Assembly: GCA_944322355.1 (NCBI GenBank)
Contig: CALUOT010000004.1
Location: 21,370 to 85,369, forward strand
Source: an uncultured Bacteroides sp.
GTDB lineage: Bacteria; Bacteroidota; Bacteroidia; Bacteroidales; Bacteroidaceae
Direction of reading: 5' to 3'
Length of the DNA stretch: 64,000 bases
In this document: positions 28,379 to 39,600 of the stretch, piece after piece
Layout of the letters: every line of letters begins with the position of its first letter
Position numbering within the stretch: position 1 is the first letter of the stretch
Translations under genes and position numbers: made by a program
Notes under the pieces: generated by a model
Told to the model about the DNA's origin: nothing
What the model saw: the letters and a program-made list of their open reading frames with translations, nothing else
Database searches by the model: none

Positions 28379-29713
28379 TTAATCGTTCTTTGCCAATTGT
28401 GAAAGATCCACCATCATCAAATTCAATCGTTTACCATTCGTAAAATGCCCCGATTGAAATAAGACTTTCGTACCGTCAGGACTGAAACTGGGATGTGAAT
28501 GGTCAGGACGCATTTTCGTATCCGACACCAACTGATGACGTTCACCGGTTTCCACATTAATCAACCATACGTTGCCTCCAAATGTATCACCGGCTGCCCA
28601 TTTATCATCGCGACTGGCATTGCAATGCCAAAAACCACGTCCCGTCAATTGTCCTTCAATAGCCTGTCTGTCTTTCTCCATCTCTACCTGGCCTATTAAT
28701 TCCACATCGTCTGTCCGTAAACTGATACGCACAATACCGCTCACCTGTTTACGCAAGCGAGATTGGAAACCCAATATATTAAAGTAGACATAATCACGGG
28801 AAGCCATTGTTTCATGAGTCACCCAGTCGAGAGCAGTTTCCTTATAAAGCGGCTTGAACACCGAACCATCGGCGGTACAATACCACATACGTTGATGAGC
28901 ATCTCCACCCGTTTCATTACAAAAGACAATCTCTCCAGGAACGAAACGACTCGCTTGGATATGTCCTACTTTAAAATCTGTATCTATCACCTTTTCCACT
29001 TCACCGGTTCGAAGATTCATCTTACGAATGCCACAAAGCGAAGGCTTGATTTTAATGGGCTGATCATTTTCAGGTAAGAAAGCATTTTTCATCATCCGCT
29101 CTTTCTCTTCAGGAGTACCTTCACGTTCCACAGTTATATAAGCATAATCATCATTACAGTCTACCGCAAAACTACCCGGACGCCCCATTTCATCGGGGAA
29201 AGTGCCAATCAACGTTTCATAATCAGCTGGACGTTTCACCTCACCCTGCTTCACGTCAGCAAAGAACTTATCCAGGTCCATTACATACATATTCCATTTC
29301 CCTTCCTGTTTACGACTTATAAACATCCGGTTGGAAAGGTTCGCCAGATAAATGCTACCCAAGTCTGTCCCTTCCGTAGCCTGGATGATTTTTCCACTTT
29401 CCATTTCCATAAAAAACATCTGCGTAGGTGTCCAACGCCGTTTCTTCCCATCTGGTGTTACGGTTTCCACTTCTTTATCTCCGGCTCTGCTTGACGAACG
29501 AAAAATCAAATATTTTCCATCCGAGGTCCACATCGGGTCGGTCTGATAAAGGAAGTGATCATTTTTCAACGTATCGGTTAGCATGGTAATAGTTAATCCC
29601 GTCTGCTTATCCACATACGTGTTCATCTCCGAAGGAGTACAATGGCCGAATTGGGCAAAAGCAAATTTACAGCCCAAAGCACCTAATAAAATAAAAAACA
29701 AAACTCGTTTCAT
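28379..29713 (-). CDS. PL22-like oligogalacturonate lyase
   Basis: A propeller lyase of 444 residues related to PL22, which splits unsaturated or saturated digalacturonate. Motifs fit the family: DPMWTSDGKYLIFRSS, VGHIQASRF followed by IVFCNETGGDAHQRMW, HETMASRDYVYFN, and the histidine-rich RPDHSHPSFSPDGTKVLFQS. Unlike cytosolic PL22 enzymes it has a signal peptide, so it should act in the periplasm. The start at 29713 gives a clean signal sequence (MKRVLFFILLGALG); an ATG eleven codons upstream is rejected because the -7 box lies at 29744-29751. It is first in the enzyme transcript, with its own promoter and operator sites. Confidence 0.82.
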   Translation of the reverse strand: MKRVLFFILLGALGCKFAFAQFGHCTPSEMNTYVDKQTGLTITMLTDTLKNDHFLYQTDPMWTSDGKYLIFRSSSRAGDKEVETVTPDGKKRRWTPTQMFFMEMESGKIIQATEGTDLGSIYLANLSNRMFISRKQEGKWNMYVMDLDKFFADVKQGEVKRPADYETLIGTFPDEMGRPGSFAVDCNDDYAYITVEREGTPEEKERMMKNAFLPENDQPIKIKPSLCGIRKMNLRTGEVEKVIDTDFKVGHIQASRFVPGEIVFCNETGGDAHQRMWYCTADGSVFKPLYKETALDWVTHETMASRDYVYFNILGFQSRLRKQVSGIVRISLRTDDVELIGQVEMEKDRQAIEGQLTGRGFWHCNASRDDKWAAGDTFGGNVWLINVETGERHQLVSDTKMRPDHSHPSFSPDGTKVLFQSGHFTNGKRLNLMMVDLSQLAKND

Positions 29714-29743
29714 AGTATTCCCTATTTTTTGATTGTTGATATG

Positions 29744-29774
29744 CAAAAGTGGGATAAAATATGGAAATGCCCAA
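29744..29774 (-). promoter_or_regulatory. Promoter of the PL22-led enzyme operon
   Basis: On the minus strand TTGG (29774-29771), a 19-nt spacer and CACTTTTG (29751-29744) make a near-consensus promoter with one mismatch in each box. A weak core is expected for an activator-dependent promoter. Operator-like sites start 8 nt upstream. Confidence 0.65.
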
Positions 29775-29780
29775 TAGAAT

Positions 29781-29807
29781 ATCGTACTTTTCTATGGAAA
29801 ATCGTAC
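29781..29807 (-). promoter_or_regulatory. Putative activator sites, two GTACGAT repeats
   Basis: GTACGAT occurs at 29787-29781 and 29807-29801 on the coding strand, 20 nt apart. The inner site is separated from the -33 box by the same distance as the inner site of the susC promoter (CGT centre 9 nt from the box edge in both). These are the likely binding sites of the hybrid regulator. That is inferred, not shown. Confidence 0.6.
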
Positions 29808-29918
29808 ATATTACCCGCTGATAGAGCCTTCAGTGAGGAGAAAGAGCATGGAGAAACCATATAAAAAGATATATTTTCTTCATCATCCATTTCTTTTCAT
29901 GGACCAGGAAGTTTTCCA

Positions 29919-29962
29919 CAAAAAAAACAGGATGCCTCTCCTTTCACAAGGAAAAGCATCCT
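29919..29962 (-). terminator. Terminator of the double SusC/SusD operon
   Basis: The stem AGGATGC (29929-29935) / GCATCCT (29956-29962) has an inner CTT/AAG stem. On the minus strand it is followed by G and a run of eight T. It lies 50 nt after the susD stop and separates the transport genes from the enzyme operon, whose own promoter follows. Confidence 0.8.
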
Positions 29963-30011
29963 TTCTCTTCTTTTTAGTACCTAACCTAAATATATGAAGA
30001 GAATATTAGTG

Positions 30012-31724
30012 TCACCAACCCGGATTTTGTCCCAGGTTCGGGTTCTTCATAATTTCAGTTTGCGGAATGGGGAACAAATACATTTTATCATTCCAAGTAC
30101 GATTAACCGTCTGACGATTGTAAGTAATCGTACCATCCGCATTCTTCGTCAATTTCATTTGTACAATGCTTCCCAGTTTTTCACCTTCTTTCCAGCGACG
30201 CAAATCCCAGAAACGATGTCCTTCAAATGCCAATTCCACCATACGCTCATTTTCATACTTAGCCCAGAATTCATCGGCAGAAAGTCCCATCGGGAGTTCA
30301 GGCATTTGTACATCCGCGCGGCTGCGAATCACATTCACCGCTTCACGTGCCGTCATTCCCCAATTACCCGCTGCATCAGCCGAACCGGTATAACGGAATA
30401 CAGCCTCGGCATAATTCAAGTAGAATTCACCCAAACGATAAGTAATCCAAGAGTGACGGCTACTCTTCGTTGTACTACTTGCACTCAAATCTATAGAAGA
30501 ATCCAAATATTTCTTCAAATAATACCCTGTGGTTGTAGCACCAGAAATCGGTTCTGCATTCACCCCACCATAGAACGTTTCGATAGGAGTCGTATTTTTT
30601 GAAGGCCAACCGGTATCTCCATTTTTCACAATAGTCAGATAGAATCGTGGATCACGTCCGTCATACGGATTATTGGCATCATAACCGCTACCCGATTCGT
30701 CCCATGCCAGTCCGGTAGCCTGCATCTCGTAAGCATCCACCAGATTTTGGGTGGGGCAGTTACCGGAATTTCCTCCGGGCACACCAATGGGGAAATTATA
30801 TTCCTCCAAAACACTGGACAACGCATTGCTACCATCCTTACGACGAATGAAAATCATTTCTTTATTGGAAAAATTCTCCGGCCCCCATAGGTCTGCATAA
30901 TTTCCCAATACAATGCCATATTTAGCACAGGTATCGATCACAGCCTTATTTGCTTCGGCGGCTCTGCGCCATAATTCTGGGTCGTTGCTTTCATTAAACA
31001 AAGGACTGGCTGCATAAAGAGCCGTACGTGCCTTCAAAGCCAAAGCTACGTAGCGGGTAACACGACCACTCTCCGCAGGCGAGATACCATCCAATCCCAG
31101 ATTGGTATAGTCAGCCGGAAGCTGCTTATACATTTCATCACATACGACCATGATAGAATCGAATACATCCTGTACCGGCGTACGGGTCAGCGAATTAACG
31201 TTTTCCGTCGTGGCTGTCCGGGTAAAGTAAGGTACATCTCCGTAAGCACGCGCCAGATTGAAATAGAAGTAAGCACGCAACAAACGAGCCTCGTGGAAGC
31301 TGTTCAGATAGCGGAAATAGTGTGAACGGTACTCGTCATTCAGCCCCAAGTCTTCAAAAGTCAATCCTTGGAAATTGTCAATGTAGTGATTACACATCTG
31401 GATGGCCTCATAACTGCTCGTCCAGATAGTCGACAAAGGATTGGCCGGACTCCACGAACCGTTGGTAAAGTCACAAATATTATTGTCGCTATAAGCATAG
31501 TCTGCCTCATCGCAAGCCGAAGCAAGCATACCGCCGGCATAAGTCTGTCCAAAGTCATAATCCAGCTCCGTATAGATATTGGTCAAAAAACCGATGACTT
31601 CATCATAACTTTGCGACAGATAGTCCTGATTATAATTGTTATATTCATGATAATCCATGTTGCAAGCTGCCAACGTTGCCACACAGGCTATTCCTGTCAC
31701 TATTCTCTTGATTCTCATAATCAA
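30012..31724 (-). CDS. SusD/RagB family glycan-binding lipoprotein (second pair)
   Basis: An outer-membrane surface lipoprotein of 570 residues with a lipobox LAAC near residue 21. It caps its SusC partner and binds oligosaccharide. SusD features are the helical TPR-like scaffold, ARLLRAYFYFNLARAYGDVPYF (residues about 145-166) and a C-terminus with ELAFEGHRFWDLRRWKEGE and the closing NPNLGQNPGW. It begins 19 nt after the SusC at 31744-34593 and is the last gene before the terminator. The closing sequence resembles that of the first SusD, as expected within the family. The glycan is RG-I by context. Confidence 0.95.
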   Translation of the reverse strand: MIMRIKRIVTGIACVATLAACNMDYHEYNNYNQDYLSQSYDEVIGFLTNIYTELDYDFGQTYAGGMLASACDEADYAYSDNNICDFTNGSWSPANPLSTIWTSSYEAIQMCNHYIDNFQGLTFEDLGLNDEYRSHYFRYLNSFHEARLLRAYFYFNLARAYGDVPYFTRTATTENVNSLTRTPVQDVFDSIMVVCDEMYKQLPADYTNLGLDGISPAESGRVTRYVALALKARTALYAASPLFNESNDPELWRRAAEANKAVIDTCAKYGIVLGNYADLWGPENFSNKEMIFIRRKDGSNALSSVLEEYNFPIGVPGGNSGNCPTQNLVDAYEMQATGLAWDESGSGYDANNPYDGRDPRFYLTIVKNGDTGWPSKNTTPIETFYGGVNAEPISGATTTGYYLKKYLDSSIDLSASSTTKSSRHSWITYRLGEFYLNYAEAVFRYTGSADAAGNWGMTAREAVNVIRSRADVQMPELPMGLSADEFWAKYENERMVELAFEGHRFWDLRRWKEGEKLGSIVQMKLTKNADGTITYNRQTVNRTWNDKMYLFPIPQTEIMKNPNLGQNPGW

Positions 31725-31743
31725 TATTATTTAGGTTTTACAA

Positions 31744-34593
31744 TTAGAATCCAATCGTCAATCCGGCTACTACGCTGCGTGTCAGCGGGAAAGTAGCGCC
31801 GTATGATTCCGGATCGGCAATCTTTATCTTATCAAAACAAAGCAGGTCAACGCCTCTGACATAAATCTTGGCATTGCTCAAAATCTTGCTCTTCTCCATC
31901 CAAGTCTGGGGGAACTTGTAGTAAAGCTCCACGCTACGCAGCTTCAAGAACGAACGGTCTTCCAACCACAACGTGTTGGTCTGATAGTTGTTCTCATTAC
32001 TTTGCGAGCTCAGACGGGGATACTTGGCATTGGGCGTTTCGGGTGTCCAACGGTTGTCATAATATTCCTGTGAGATTGTAGTATTGTTAATCAACGGCCA
32101 ATACAAGCTCTTGGTATTCAATACAGCCGAGTAACGTCCGGTTCCTTGGAACATGGCATCGAAGCCCAAACCCTTCCATTCCAAACCTAAGTTGAATGAA
32201 TAGTAAATTTCAGGAGCTGTCGTGCTGTGACCAATGCGGATTTGGTCGTTTGCATCAATGATATTGTCACCGTTCACGTCACGATACTTAATGTCACCCG
32301 GTTTCACAGTACCGAACATTTGTTGCGGACTGTTTTCAATATCTGCCTGATCTTTGAAAAAACCAATGGCTTGCAAACCATAAGTCGACTTCAACGGATT
32401 ACCGGTCTGAATCAGGTTGTCATACAAGCGAGGCTCTTCCATCTGTTCGATGATTTCATTCTTCGCCAACGCAAAATTAGCACCTGCATTAAACAGTACA
32501 TCACCGAATTTCTTTTGGTAGTTCAATCCGAGTTCTACACCCCAACTGTCTACGATACCCCCATTTTCAAAAGGAGCCAGGAAACCCAATATGCTGGAAT
32601 AATGACCGGCAGAAGATACCCAAATGTCCGAACGACGTTCATAGTAAGCATCCAGTACGAAGTTCATTCCCTGGAACAGGCCGGCATCAATACCGAAATT
32701 GTATTTATATCCCTTCTCGTGCAAAGAATTGATGGAAGCCAAGCGACCCAATGACCAGCTGGAAGTTCCGACTGAATAGTTCGTATCAAACGGATAATAA
32801 CCACCACCGCCATAGGTTTGTTCCCAATAATTGGTTACTTCTGTATCATCATCGAGCGGCAAACGGTCTGTATTGATGACACCAAACGAAGCGCGTACTT
32901 TCAGGAAATCAATCCAGGAAACATCTTTCAGGAAGTCTTCATTCGAAGCTACCCATGCCAGACCCACTGTCGGCGATACAGCCCACTTGTGTCCCGGAGC
33001 CAACTTGTTGGAAGCAGAACCCACCAAGGTGAAATCGGCAAAGTAACGGCCCTTATACCCATAGTGTGTATACCACGATACATTCTGACGATACCAAGTT
33101 TGGTCGACCCCCTTCGTATTACGGTATTCGTAATCCCACTTGAACTGGCTGTAAATCTTGTGGTCGGCATTGATTTGCTTGTCGTAAAACAAGGTAGCCG
33201 CGAAGTTGAATACACGGGTAAAGGCAATACATTCGGAAGCGCTTCCCAACGCACTTTCTGCGCCATCCGTGTAATAAGTAGTAGAAACCGGTACGCCGTT
33301 TTCCCATGCCGATACCGAATTGCTTCCATACACAAATGTCTTGGAATGGTCTTCCCAATATTGCGCATAGTTGTCGTAGGCCAACAGGGCACTGGCACCC
33401 AAGCCCGGTGTGATGGACGAAAGATCCTGCTCCAACGTCATGTCGGCAAACAAGGTACGTTCATGGAACTTGGTATAACCGGCGGCTTGCGACACGGCTA
33501 CCGGATTACCGGTACCTGCCCAAGTGGCACTACCTCCCCATGTTCCGTTTTCCAAACGAGCCGGATAAGCAGCCGAAGGTAACGTATAAATCATGTTCCA
33601 CAAGTCTGCGCCGGCTTCCCCATTGGCTCCCGGCGTACGGCTTTCAGACAATACACCCATGATGTTCAGTTTCAATTTGGTGTTGTCACTCAAGTCGATA
33701 TCCATGTTGGTACGCAGGTTGGCACGGGAATACTCGTCTTGTGTAGAATATCCCTCGTTCATATACGGATTGGCGATGAAACCCTTGTTCGTGGTCAAGT
33801 TGGCCATGGCATAGTAACGGAAATTCTTGGCACCGCCACGGAAACTGATGTTATAGATGTTGGTTGCATCCATGTCGCGCATGGTCTCACCCATCCAGTC
33901 TGTATTGGCATACAGATAGGGGTAATTGCCGTTACGGAATGCGTTCAGTTCGTCCTGTGAATAGCGGGCAGACAGTCCGTCGTTGGTCAAAGCCTCGTTC
34001 ATGGCATTGGCATACGTGTAGGCATCCACAAACTCAGGTTTACGGGCTTGCCAACCGAAACCATGGTCATACGAGAACTTGATTTCCCTAGAATTGTACT
34101 TACCACGTTTGGTCACGATGTTTACCACACCGTTAATACCCTTGTAACCATAAATAGCTACCGCAGCCGCATCCTTCAATACCGTTACCGTTTCTACTTC
34201 TTCCGGAGTCACATCACTGATGTCACGCTCAATACCATCCACCAGAATCAGCGGATTGTTGGTCGAAAGACTCTGCAAACCGCGAACAAAGAAAGTCGGC
34301 TCATAATCGGCATAACGGCCTGCATTCTGCAACGTAGTCAAGCCGGTTCCATAACCGAAGAGCGAATTGGCTATGTTCTTCGCACTGCGTTTGTTGAAAT
34401 CTTCATTGTGGATGATAGAAACCGACGAAGTAGATTCCTCCAACCGCTGAGTCTTATGATAGCCTATTTGTACCACCTCGTCGGCAAAATGTTCGGGTTT
34501 ACCCGCCGCGAGGCTGTCGTTTATTTCCTGGGCACGGCCTTGCAGGCAGATACAGGCAAGGAGTGCCGGAATCAATATATTTTTTTTCTTCAT
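31744..34593 (-). CDS. SusC/RagA family TonB-dependent transporter (second pair, no N-terminal extension)
   Basis: An outer-membrane importer of 949 residues from the ATG at 34593; the open frame upstream begins only with TTG. After the signal peptide it goes straight to the TonB-box/plug region (ADEVVQIGYHKTQRLEESTSSVS), without the carboxypeptidase-like Ig domain typical of SusC proteins. The plug shows FFVRGLQSL, LILVDGIERDI and VTVLKDAAAVAIYGYKGINGVV. The barrel ends in FPLTRSVVAGLTIGF with the usual terminal Phe. It is 26 nt after the first SusD and 19 nt before the second SusD. Two pairs in one operon suggest import of two sizes or decorations of RG-I fragments. Confidence 0.94.
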   Translation of the reverse strand: MKKKNILIPALLACICLQGRAQEINDSLAAGKPEHFADEVVQIGYHKTQRLEESTSSVSIIHNEDFNKRSAKNIANSLFGYGTGLTTLQNAGRYADYEPTFFVRGLQSLSTNNPLILVDGIERDISDVTPEEVETVTVLKDAAAVAIYGYKGINGVVNIVTKRGKYNSREIKFSYDHGFGWQARKPEFVDAYTYANAMNEALTNDGLSARYSQDELNAFRNGNYPYLYANTDWMGETMRDMDATNIYNISFRGGAKNFRYYAMANLTTNKGFIANPYMNEGYSTQDEYSRANLRTNMDIDLSDNTKLKLNIMGVLSESRTPGANGEAGADLWNMIYTLPSAAYPARLENGTWGGSATWAGTGNPVAVSQAAGYTKFHERTLFADMTLEQDLSSITPGLGASALLAYDNYAQYWEDHSKTFVYGSNSVSAWENGVPVSTTYYTDGAESALGSASECIAFTRVFNFAATLFYDKQINADHKIYSQFKWDYEYRNTKGVDQTWYRQNVSWYTHYGYKGRYFADFTLVGSASNKLAPGHKWAVSPTVGLAWVASNEDFLKDVSWIDFLKVRASFGVINTDRLPLDDDTEVTNYWEQTYGGGGYYPFDTNYSVGTSSWSLGRLASINSLHEKGYKYNFGIDAGLFQGMNFVLDAYYERRSDIWVSSAGHYSSILGFLAPFENGGIVDSWGVELGLNYQKKFGDVLFNAGANFALAKNEIIEQMEEPRLYDNLIQTGNPLKSTYGLQAIGFFKDQADIENSPQQMFGTVKPGDIKYRDVNGDNIIDANDQIRIGHSTTAPEIYYSFNLGLEWKGLGFDAMFQGTGRYSAVLNTKSLYWPLINNTTISQEYYDNRWTPETPNAKYPRLSSQSNENNYQTNTLWLEDRSFLKLRSVELYYKFPQTWMEKSKILSNAKIYVRGVDLLCFDKIKIADPESYGATFPLTRSVVAGLTIGF

Positions 34594-34631
34594 AATAATG
34601 GTCAATCAAATTGAAATTGAATCGTTTATTA

Positions 34632-36614
34632 TTACCATCCCGGATTTTGCACCAAGCCATAGCCTTTGTTGACTTCCGTAGCAGGGAATGGTGACAAATA
34701 CCATTTCGGGTCGAAACCGTTGGTCCACCAATAACGTGTCGGATTATCCAACGGGAACCTCATATAATCATACTTAGTCGGGAACGGCATGTAGCCTTCT
34801 GTACCTTCTTTGTCGTCGTTACCGTACCAAGGTTGGTCTCTACGAGCACCATTTTCATCCAAACGGTACATGTTCAAACCATGCAATTGTTTCTCGAATA
34901 CATCTGCACGTTTGTAGCGGATTAAATCGAAGAAACGGGCGTCCTCCATACCTAATTCACAAGCACGTTCGCGCAGAATTTCTTCAATCAGTGCATCTTT
35001 GTCTGCTGTTAAGTTCTTGTCCGGATTACAGGTTGCCAGTCCTTTCATGCCGACGCGGGCGCGTACGATGTCCACCTGCTCAATGGCTTTTGCCAAATTG
35101 CCCGTCTGCGCCAAGGCTTCAGCGTAGATCAAGTACATCTCTGACAAACGGATGCTGGGCCATTGAACGTAACGACGAAGCATATCATCGTTCATCAAGA
35201 ATTTGATGGGACCAAATCCCGTGCCCCATGAGCCGTTTTCCTGATCCGTATTTGTTCGAGCATCATAACCGCCATACCATGCTTCAAAGCTTCTTCCGGA
35301 CATGTTACCGGTATTCCAGTCGATACTCGTCCTATCACCATTGACAATGATTTCCTCATACATGCGCGGGTCACGGGTCAATTGGATATTACCAGTTTGA
35401 GCGTTTCCAATCATGAACATTTCACCTTGGCGACCGGCTATACTGTCACGGTCGTAGTCAAAGGGTGTACCGTCTTTCCAAGGAAACATTTCCATATATT
35501 CCAACGTGGGACAATAGCTACGATGGATTTTACCCAATGGAGCCCCCCATTGATGCCAGTTATAATGGCTGGATTTAAAGGCATCGTAGTCAATCACACG
35601 CGTACTAAGCAACGTTTCCGGGCTATCCAGATTGGAGTAACCGATACGATAAGCCAAACGATAGTCTTCCGGACGAGTACCATTAGCTTGTTGTAAATGG
35701 TAACCGCCGCTCGCATTCAATTCATTGAAGAAAGCTTCGCAAGCCTGCAACAATTGTTGCCACAATTCGGCGCGGTAACCTCCATACCAAATAGCAGGAT
35801 TATCAGTTACGCCCGGATAGTAAGGCTGGTCAGCATTGAACAGTGGTGAAGCAGCAAATTGTAGCGTACGACACTTGTAGGCCAAAGCAGCAGCACGATT
35901 CCAGCGGCCATTGTCTGTAGCCGGGTTGGGCACAGTCCAAGGCAAATCGGGTGCAGCTTCATCTAACAAACCCACAATGAAGTTTACGGTTTCTTCCACA
36001 CTACCACGGGGATAGTCATAGCTGGCATCCGTACCGCTGAACGAAGCTCGGATAATAGGAACACCGCCATAATGACGGAACACGTCCAAATAGCGCGAAG
36101 CCATGATACACTTGGCCTGTGCCTTCATGTATGTCTTTTCTTCTTCGCCCAGACCAGGTACATTGTCAATGTTTTCCAACAGCAGCCAACAACCACGCAC
36201 CGCTTCCCAAATCAGATTCTTTGTGTACGAAAATTTGTCCTGGCGAATACCGTAATTAGCCGTATGCTGCCCCATGAAGTAGGGATTGTAGATGCCAGCA
36301 GACGAACCGTAGGTAAATATGTACAAATCAGTCAGCGCATCGACCTTGCCCACATAAATATTGGAAGATTCCTGGTTCGACTTGTTCTTGTAAGGCAGGC
36401 CGTAGTACTGCATACCGTACAAGTTATTCAGGAACTGGCGCGTATATTCGGCGTTGTTGAACACCGTGTCTTTTGTTACAGAACCGCCCGGAGCTTTTTC
36501 CAGAAACGCGCTGCCGAATGTCATGTCGTCCACACACGAAGTGGCGGCAAGCATAGCTACGCCCATGGCGGCACAGGTAAACCATTTTGTATTTCGTTTC
36601 ATACTATGTTTCAT
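34632..36614 (-). CDS. SusD/RagB family glycan-binding lipoprotein (first pair)
   Basis: A surface lipoprotein of 660 residues (lipobox in AATSC), partner of the SusC at 36624-39854, whose stop is 9 nt upstream. SusD hallmarks: the N-terminal signature NAEYTRQFLNNLYGM, the conserved KAQAKCIMASRYLDVFRHYGGVPII, SIRLSEMYLIYAEALAQTG, and the tail RACELGMEDARFFDLIRYKRAD with a terminal NPGW. It is longer than average, with extra loops in the 300-450 region, which may shape binding of a branched glycan. An ATG four codons in (36602) is an alternative start. Confidence 0.95.
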   Translation of the reverse strand: MKHSMKRNTKWFTCAAMGVAMLAATSCVDDMTFGSAFLEKAPGGSVTKDTVFNNAEYTRQFLNNLYGMQYYGLPYKNKSNQESSNIYVGKVDALTDLYIFTYGSSAGIYNPYFMGQHTANYGIRQDKFSYTKNLIWEAVRGCWLLLENIDNVPGLGEEEKTYMKAQAKCIMASRYLDVFRHYGGVPIIRASFSGTDASYDYPRGSVEETVNFIVGLLDEAAPDLPWTVPNPATDNGRWNRAAALAYKCRTLQFAASPLFNADQPYYPGVTDNPAIWYGGYRAELWQQLLQACEAFFNELNASGGYHLQQANGTRPEDYRLAYRIGYSNLDSPETLLSTRVIDYDAFKSSHYNWHQWGAPLGKIHRSYCPTLEYMEMFPWKDGTPFDYDRDSIAGRQGEMFMIGNAQTGNIQLTRDPRMYEEIIVNGDRTSIDWNTGNMSGRSFEAWYGGYDARTNTDQENGSWGTGFGPIKFLMNDDMLRRYVQWPSIRLSEMYLIYAEALAQTGNLAKAIEQVDIVRARVGMKGLATCNPDKNLTADKDALIEEILRERACELGMEDARFFDLIRYKRADVFEKQLHGLNMYRLDENGARRDQPWYGNDDKEGTEGYMPFPTKYDYMRFPLDNPTRYWWTNGFDPKWYLSPFPATEVNKGYGLVQNPGW

Positions 36615-36623
36615 TGTTAAGGA

Positions 36624-39600
36624 TTAAAAACCGAGTTTCAGACTCAATGTATACGTTTTTGTCAACGGATACGTCGGTGAACTGCTGGCGCGCGACTCCG
36701 GATCACCCCACTTATACGGCGTGAAAGTCAACAGATTGTATCCACTCAGCGACAATTGGAACGTATTCAATTTCAACTTCTTCATGAAAGGCAAATCGAA
36801 GTTGTAAGCAATCTGTAGGTTCTTCAAACGGAGGTACTTCGCGTCCTTCTCCCACAGTGTGGACTCAGCATAGTTGTTGGCTGCATTTTTGAAAGTAGCA
36901 CGCGGATATTCAGCATGAGGATTCGGATTATCCACCGTCCACGTATTCTCCAGGTGCTCTACCAACAGACCACCTGTAGTGACATCCTGTCGTGCTGTGA
37001 ATGGTTGACGGAATACACTGGAGATGCTGCGGCTCACGTTCCAAGCACCGGTCCACTGCATAGATACGTCGAAACCTTTCCAACTGAAACCGAGGTTCAA
37101 ACCGGCCATGTATTCGGGATCGTCTGTGAAACCATAGTCGCGAGACATATCATTGGCATCAATGATACCGTCACCGCTCAAATCCACATACACACAGTCA
37201 CCGTTTTTTAACCCCGTACCGGGAATTGGCAAACCGGTCTCCTGATCTATCTCCGGTTTTGCGATTTGAGTTGGCATATCCACACCATACACTTCTTTAT
37301 ATCGCTGTTCAGTTTTCCCTTCTTCATAGTATTCAAAGAACAGATATTGGCTGCGCTTGCCCAAACGACGTCCCTTTTGATACATGTATTCAAAATTCTG
37401 CGGAGCTTCCTTGCGCTCTACCACCCGGTTCTGGTTGTACATCAAGTTCAAGCCCACATTATAACGGAAATCATCACCTATCTGGTCATACCACTTCAGG
37501 GTCAATTCCCAACCCCAACTACGCATCTTACCCAGATTGGCAAGAGGAGGCGTGAAACCGAGAATTATCGGGGCAGTGCCATCCGTCAACAGGATACCAT
37601 CACGTTTCTCGTGGAAGTAATCAAATGTAGCACGCAAACGATCATCAAAGAAGTTGGCATCGATACCGAAATTACTCTTCACAGCCGTTTCCCACGTTAC
37701 ATCTTGGTTGTTCTTGGAGCTTTCAAAAGCAGCCAAGGAAGCTGTGGAGTTATTGATACCGAAGATGAAAGCATGTCCGTCACGGTTGATCAGCGTACCA
37801 TTGTTCACCTCATAAGGGTCAGCCAGATACAGAAAACGCCAGTCATTGTCACCGTAGCGGTCATTACCTACTTTACCGATGGTGTAGCGGAATTTCAGAA
37901 AACTCACTACAGGCTTCAGCGGCTCGAAGAAACTTTCTTCACTGGCTACCCAACCGAACGAACCTGCAGGGAAGGTACCAAAGCGTTTATCCGGAGCAAA
38001 GTTTTCCGAACCATTGTAACCAATGTTGAACTCAACCAGATAACGGTTTTTCCAGTCATACGTAGCACGACCTACGAGTCCTACCAGTCCCTTCGGAATG
38101 TCGGAATACGTACTGGGATAATATTCCTTCGACTGGTTGTACAAAGCCAACGCCGTCACATGGTGATCGCCAAAATCGCGGGCATAATTGAAAGCAGCTT
38201 CCATATACCAGTCACGGCTCTTTGCGGGGTCTACGTCCTGATAATCCAGTTGTGAATCCATACCAATCTTTTTATAGCCTATGGAACCATCGTCCATCAG
38301 CACCGGCGTATAGGTAGCTACACTGGCGGTAGCACGGGTATAAGATGTAAAACCACTGTTGTATGAACCTTTGAGGTGGAAAGACAGACCTTTCGTTACA
38401 AAATCCAAGTTTTGCTTCAACTGCAAGTCGGCATTCAGCGTGTTGTTGTTGGTCTGCATAAAACCATTGCCGTAGTAACTCATACCATTACCACCGGTAA
38501 AAGGCAAAGGATCTTCGGCATAGTCCGTAGTTGTATTCACCAACCTACCGCCTACAATACCAGGGCTGGAGAACGGAGTCGCGTAATACATATTAATCAA
38601 CATACCGGCCGATCCCTGTCCGGTGTAAGGCTTCGTGGCGTTGTTGACATTACCAGCCACGTTCATACTCAAGGTCGTTGTCTTGGTCACATCGATATCC
38701 AAGTTCGAACGGTAGTTAAAACGTTTATAACGATAGTCCAAGTGGTAGGGCAGGTTAAATTCTTCGAACAAGCCACCTTGTGTATAAGCTCCGGCAGAAA
38801 TGAAGTAACGCACCCGGTCTGTACCTCCGGAGATATTCACGTTGTGCTGCGTTTGGAGTGTCATCGGCTTCATACAGTAATCCACCCAGTTCACGCTTGG
38901 ATAGCGGATAGGGTCTTCCCCCGTACGGAACTTTTCAATGATAACATCGGAGAACGTGTGAGGCTGCCCATCGTTATCATTCATCATATTATAGAATGTA
39001 GCGTACTGATAAGAATTAGCCATTTCCAACGGGTCTGTCGGGGTCACGATACTGGCACTAGTAGAGAACGAAATCTTCGCCTTGCCTTGCGAACCACGCT
39101 TGGTCGTAATCAATACTACACCATTGGCACCGCGTACACCAAATACGGCTGTAGCCGAAGCATCTTTCAAAATAGAAATACTTTCAATTTCATTCGGGTC
39201 AATCTCGTTGAAGTCACGCTCCACACCGTCTACCTGTATCAACGGTGCCGAATCATTGAACGTACCTTGACCACGTACAAAAATAGACGCGGCATCACTA
39301 CCCGGCTCACCGGAATACTGCACCGTCGTCAGACCGGCCAACTGACCGGAAAGCATGTTAGACACGGAACCGACCGGAGTCTTGGCCAGTTCATCCCCTT
39401 TCACACTGGCAATGGCACCCGTCACCGATACCTTTTTCTGTGTACCGTAGGCCACCACTTCCACTTCCCCCAGCATTTGGGAGTCTTCAGTCAATGTCAC
39501 TTGAAGGGGTTTATTACCCTTTACAGGAACAGTCACCGTATTATATCCAATAAAGGATATTTGCAGGGACGCTCCCTCCGGGACTCCGGTTAATGTAAAA

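Noticed and set aside
29761-29997. 78-codon frame on the + strand
   Set aside because: It covers the PL22 promoter, operator sites and the susD terminator of the other strand, so it is explained by regulatory sequence.
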